NCBI RefSeq assembly: GCF_016925635.1
Contig: NZ_CP070490.1
Location: 3,292,001-3,356,000 of the forward strand
DNA: 64,000 nt
Source: Lysinibacillus fusiformis
GTDB lineage: Bacteria; Bacillota; Bacilli; Bacillales_A; Planococcaceae
Direction: 5' to 3'
Position 1 is the first letter of the stretch. The number at the start of each line of letters is the position of its first letter. Below, in pieces: positions 61,573 to 64,000 of this stretch. Position numbers and translations under genes: made by a program. The notes under the pieces are model-generated. The model saw only the letters and a program-made list of their open reading frames with translations, was not told where the DNA came from and ran no database searches.

Positions 61573-62379
61573 ATGAATGCTATCGAAAAACAATTACAGT
61601 TAGAACCAAATCGACGCATGTCATACATCATGACAATTGGAATTGTATGTCTGTTATTTATTTGGTCTGTAACAACCATTCATTTTGAGAATGTATCGGT
61701 AAATGGCACAAAAATTGCTAAAAATATATTCGTAGGGCTGCTGAATCCCGATTGGTCATTAATCGTCAATTGGACAACGGCAGGCATACCTTATTTATTA
61801 ATCGAAACAATGGCTATTGCGTTTCTTGGTACAATTGTTGGTGCATTGCTAGCCATTCCCTTAGCCTTTTTGTCGGCTTCTAATATTGTGCCGAAGCCTA
61901 TTGCTTTTATCGTACGATTGCTGTTAATCATCATTCGTACGATCCCTGCCATTGTCTATGGTCTCATGTTCATCAGAGTCACTGGTCCTGGTCCATTTGC
62001 TGGTGTCCTAACCATGTCATTAACCTCCATAGGGATGCTGTCCAAGCTCTATGTTGATGTAATTGAGGATTTAGATAAAAGTATATTAGAATCGATGGAA
62101 GCAATCGGTTGTACATTAATGGAGAAAATACGGTATGGCATTTGGCCACAGCTAACAGCGTTGTTTTTATCCATCGTGATCTATCGCTTTGATATGAATT
62201 TGCGAGATGCAACCATACTCGGCTTAGTTGGAGCAGGTGGAATCGGTGCACCATTAATTTTTGCGATGAATGCCTATAAATGGTCTGAGGTAGGATCTAT
62301 ATTATTGGGGCTTGTGCTACTTATTTTAATCGTGGAGTATGTTTCGAATCGCTTGCGAATGAAGCTTGTCAAAGGGTAA
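61573..62379 (+). CDS. phnE: Phosphonate ABC transporter permease 2
   Basis: A 268-residue paralogue of the preceding permease: ALLAIPLAFLSASNIVPKPIAFIVRLLLIIIRTIPAIVYGLMFIRVTGPGPFAGVL, EAA loop ESMEAIGCTLMEKIRYGIWPQLTALFLS and end GLVGAGGIGAPLIFAMNAYKW. GAGGTGATGTT supplies the ribosome-binding site. Two separate PhnE proteins are usual in Firmicutes. The operon ends at the terminator at 62402. No C-P lyase genes are in the window, so the fate of the imported compound is not shown. Confidence 0.9.
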   Translation: MNAIEKQLQLEPNRRMSYIMTIGIVCLLFIWSVTTIHFENVSVNGTKIAKNIFVGLLNPDWSLIVNWTTAGIPYLLIETMAIAFLGTIVGALLAIPLAFLSASNIVPKPIAFIVRLLLIIIRTIPAIVYGLMFIRVTGPGPFAGVLTMSLTSIGMLSKLYVDVIEDLDKSILESMEAIGCTLMEKIRYGIWPQLTALFLSIVIYRFDMNLRDATILGLVGAGGIGAPLIFAMNAYKWSEVGSILLGLVLLILIVEYVSNRLRMKLVKG

Positions 62380-62401
62380 GTACGAATTAATGAAAACTAG
62401 T

Positions 62402-62440
62402 AAAATCCTGAATAGTATCGACTATTCGGGATTTTTGTTT
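62402..62440 (+). terminator. Terminator of the phn operon
   Basis: AAATCCTGAATAG / CTATTCGGGATTT with a 6-nt loop and one G-U pair, then TTTGTTTT. Confidence 0.8.
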
Positions 62441-62550
62441 TATTGTTAAGAAAGAGGATTTTCAATTATATAAGTTTTTTACTTGAAAAAATGCCGTATT
62501 CGATTTATTGTCTTTAGAGATACTTGTTTAATGGACTTGGAGGATATGAA

Positions 62551-63285
62551 ATGCACGGAATTTATATACGCTATAATGTCTCAGAAGAAACCCAAGCAGC
62601 ACAATGGCCCAAAAAAATGGATGCATTTGCGTATGTTCAACGAGAAAAACCACAACAAGAAGATGTTAACTTGCTGTCAAAAGAAGAGCTGAAAAACCAT
62701 GCCATACGCTATATTAAAAGCTTAAAAGACAATGCAAGTGTACATTTAGTAGAGCAACGCAACGGCGAAATTGAACTTTTTGATCGACGCTATATGGAGT
62801 CATTAAAGTTAAAAGAAAGCATCGATTCACAACTTATTAATCTAGAAGAAATACGCTTATTATTGCAATTAATGAATGTCTTGAATTTATCCCATGCTTT
62901 TGGAGAAAATGCTGGCAAGCTGCTTCGTCAAATTACGCCATACGCAAAAGAGGTAGAGCACCCAACATTCCAAACAACACGCGTCGAGCGCCATTTTTAT
63001 TCGGAATTAATTGAACAAATTGAAATGGTCTATGCCAGAATTATGCGTCAACACAACCCATCCACAACGGAAATGCAACAATCAGAAAAGCTCTGGACAA
63101 CAGTCTGTGAGCAAGCAATAGAAAAAGTAGAAGCACGAATCGAACGTTTATCTTCTATCAAATTAAAGCATGAGAAAAATTTACTAGAGTTTAGTCACTT
63201 AAAACAGCAAAATATCGAAGCAAAAGAACGCCTAGATTTAGCTGTCAATGAACTGGATGCCATTTTAAATGTATTAGAATCATAA
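62551..63285 (+). CDS. Unidentified helical cytoplasmic protein
   Basis: A 244-residue protein without signal peptide or membrane segments. The first 90 residues look like a small alpha/beta domain (MHGIYIRYNVSEETQAAQW...NHAIRYIKSLKDNASVHLVEQ); the rest is strongly helical with heptad-like spacing (EKVEARIERLSSIKLKHEKNLLEFSHL), likely a coiled coil. The ATG at 62551 follows GGAGG by 7 nt; the frame from 62524 begins before that site. It stands alone between two terminators. I do not recognise the family and assign no function. Confidence 0.7.
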   Translation: MHGIYIRYNVSEETQAAQWPKKMDAFAYVQREKPQQEDVNLLSKEELKNHAIRYIKSLKDNASVHLVEQRNGEIELFDRRYMESLKLKESIDSQLINLEEIRLLLQLMNVLNLSHAFGENAGKLLRQITPYAKEVEHPTFQTTRVERHFYSELIEQIEMVYARIMRQHNPSTTEMQQSEKLWTTVCEQAIEKVEARIERLSSIKLKHEKNLLEFSHLKQQNIEAKERLDLAVNELDAILNVLES

Positions 63286-63286
63286 G

Positions 63287-63328
63287 AAAAGCATGTCTCT
63301 GTCAAAATGATCGGAGACATGCTTTTTA
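63287..63328 (+). terminator. Terminator after the helical protein gene
   Basis: AAAAGCATGTCTC (63287-63299) / GAGACATGCTTTT (63314-63326), then T's. Confidence 0.85.
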
Positions 63329-63337
63329 TGTTGGCGT

Positions 63338-63432
63338 CGGATAGAGGGACAAAAGTGACGGATAGTACAGTTGATGTAGCGGTTAAAAGTGCAAAAGTGG
63401 TGGATAGCCCCGTAAGATTGACGGATAGCTGT
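63338..63432. repeat. Short degenerate tandem array, 21-bp units
   Basis: Four consecutive 21-bp units, each starting CGGATAG or a variant (63338, 63359, 63380, 63401), and a fifth partial unit at 63422. Units share the start and a loose ...AAAAGTG/GATTGA end. It lies in the convergent gap between two genes, directly after a terminator. Confidence 0.7.
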
Positions 63433-63435
63433 GTT

Positions 63436-63813
63436 TTACTTCGCTTTCTCCTCTGTTTGTTCCTGTTTAGTTTGGCGTGAAAGGCGCAGTAAATCCAATC
63501 CAAGCAGTACAACAATGATATAGAATAGAGGACTTGTGAACGATAAGCCAATTTGTGACTGACCGCCAAGTAATGTTAAAACAATCCATAACCCAACTGT
63601 ATACAATGTTAATCCGATATAAGCCTTTTTTGATAATTTTTTATATCTACCCTTGTCGAAGGCTAGCTGAATGATAACAAGCACAACTAATATAAGCAAT
63701 ATAATTTTTTTAGTCAGCATTGCAGCAATAGCTGTATCAGGGAAGAAATCGTTAACGAATAATAACGTGAAAAATACTAGAATAACAAAATTTAAGACTG
63801 TTGAAAGCTTCAT
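63436..63813 (-). CDS. Unidentified small membrane protein
   Basis: A 125-residue protein with four hydrophobic segments (about 5-22, 33-50, 62-82, 90-110) and a charged cytoplasmic tail (RQTKQEQTEEKAK). AAGGAG lies about 7 nt before the ATG. No conserved motif is visible and no family is recognised. It converges with the helical protein gene, with a 21-bp array between them. Function unknown. Confidence 0.68.
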   Translation of the reverse strand: MKLSTVLNFVILVFFTLLFVNDFFPDTAIAAMLTKKIILLILVVLVIIQLAFDKGRYKKLSKKAYIGLTLYTVGLWIVLTLLGGQSQIGLSFTSPLFYIIVVLLGLDLLRLSRQTKQEQTEEKAK

Positions 63814-63967
63814 GCCATTTCTCCTTAGTTGTCAGAATACTTTTCTATTGTAACATGGTTCTAATGAAAGCAAAAAATAATACTTTAAAGAAGAGTTTGA
63901 AAAATTTTGAAACTTTTCCTGCGGTACATCCGTATAGTAGGTAATATGATGAAAAGGGGTGAGCAAC

Positions 63968-64000
63968 TTGACGCTATTTGGCTATTCACTCGAGCAGATC
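63968..64000 (+). CDS. Start of a further gene, cut by window edge
   Basis: A TTG (63968) follows AAAAGGGGTGAG by 6 nt and opens a frame that runs to the window end (TLFGYSLEQI). The spacing and strong ribosome-binding site support a real start, but only 11 codons are visible, so no product can be named. Confidence 0.45.
   Translation, partial: MTLFGYSLEQI

Overview
The window looks like chromosomal DNA of a low-GC Gram-positive rod in the Lysinibacillus / Bacillaceae-Planococcaceae range. The evidence is the AT-rich base composition, strong GGAGG ribosome-binding sites, several TTG/GTG starts, many hairpin-plus-T-run terminators, an S-layer protein with three SLH domains, lipoproteins with Gram-positive lipoboxes, and genes of Bacillus type (arginase, BMP lipoprotein, CamS-like lipoprotein, LytTR/DUF3021/ABC cassette). 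I see no rRNA, tRNA, CRISPR array, transposase or prophage genes. Identifications come from reading protein motifs; no database search was run.

Layout. 0-5.4 kb: end of an unidentified gene, a Fur box, an AraC regulator with a siderophore-type binding lipoprotein and a cupin, then an aldo/keto reductase and a LysR regulator. 5.4-9 kb: S-layer gene with a long leader and the first copy of a compound hairpin repeat. 9-13.6 kb: acyltransferase, a quinone-oxidoreductase-like enzyme facing its probable TetR repressor, arginase. 13.8-18.9 kb: amino-acid permease, second repeat copy (inverted), DUF817 membrane protein, flavin-binding PPOX protein, a frameshifted DUF2247-like gene, a small membrane protein. 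19-21.8 kb: VanRS-like two-component system plus a serine D,D-carboxypeptidase. 22-25.8 kb: HD hydrolase, CoA-transferase, LysR, VOC protein. 25.8-26.5 kb: a tandem array of 42-bp (2 x 21) units inside the VOC 3' untranslated region. 26.7-33.8 kb: CamS-like lipoprotein, secreted protein, Fur-box flavin monooxygenase, YcgQ/YcgR permease pair with a possible Zur box, AraC regulator, SDR. 33.8-36.5 kb: BMP lipoprotein translationally coupled to a chemoreceptor. 36.7-39.7 kb: ascorbate-type PTS and LysR. 39.8-45.4 kb: a coupled ABC importer / metallo-beta-lactamase-fold / secreted CYTH-like operon. 45.6-50 kb: M48 protease, YitT protein, MmcQ/YjbR protein, HTH-DUF2087 + GIY-YIG pair with a palindromic operator, third repeat copy. 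50.1-52.8 kb: LytTR-DUF3021-ABC operon. 53-57 kb: AbrB-type membrane protein, then a 46-codon leader ORF and an intrinsic terminator ahead of an ABC-F ATPase and a GNAT gene. 57-62.4 kb: 5'-nucleotidase and a phosphonate-type phnDCEE importer. 62.5-64 kb: two unidentified genes, a short 21-bp array and the first codons of another gene.

The strongest leads are the attenuator-like leader of the ABC-F gene, the ABC/MBL/CYTH-like operon, the VanRS-like locus with a 10-bp-phased direct repeat at its D,D-carboxypeptidase, the BMP lipoprotein-chemoreceptor pair, the three compound hairpin repeats (one flanked by 35-bp direct repeats), and two separate arrays with a 21-bp period.
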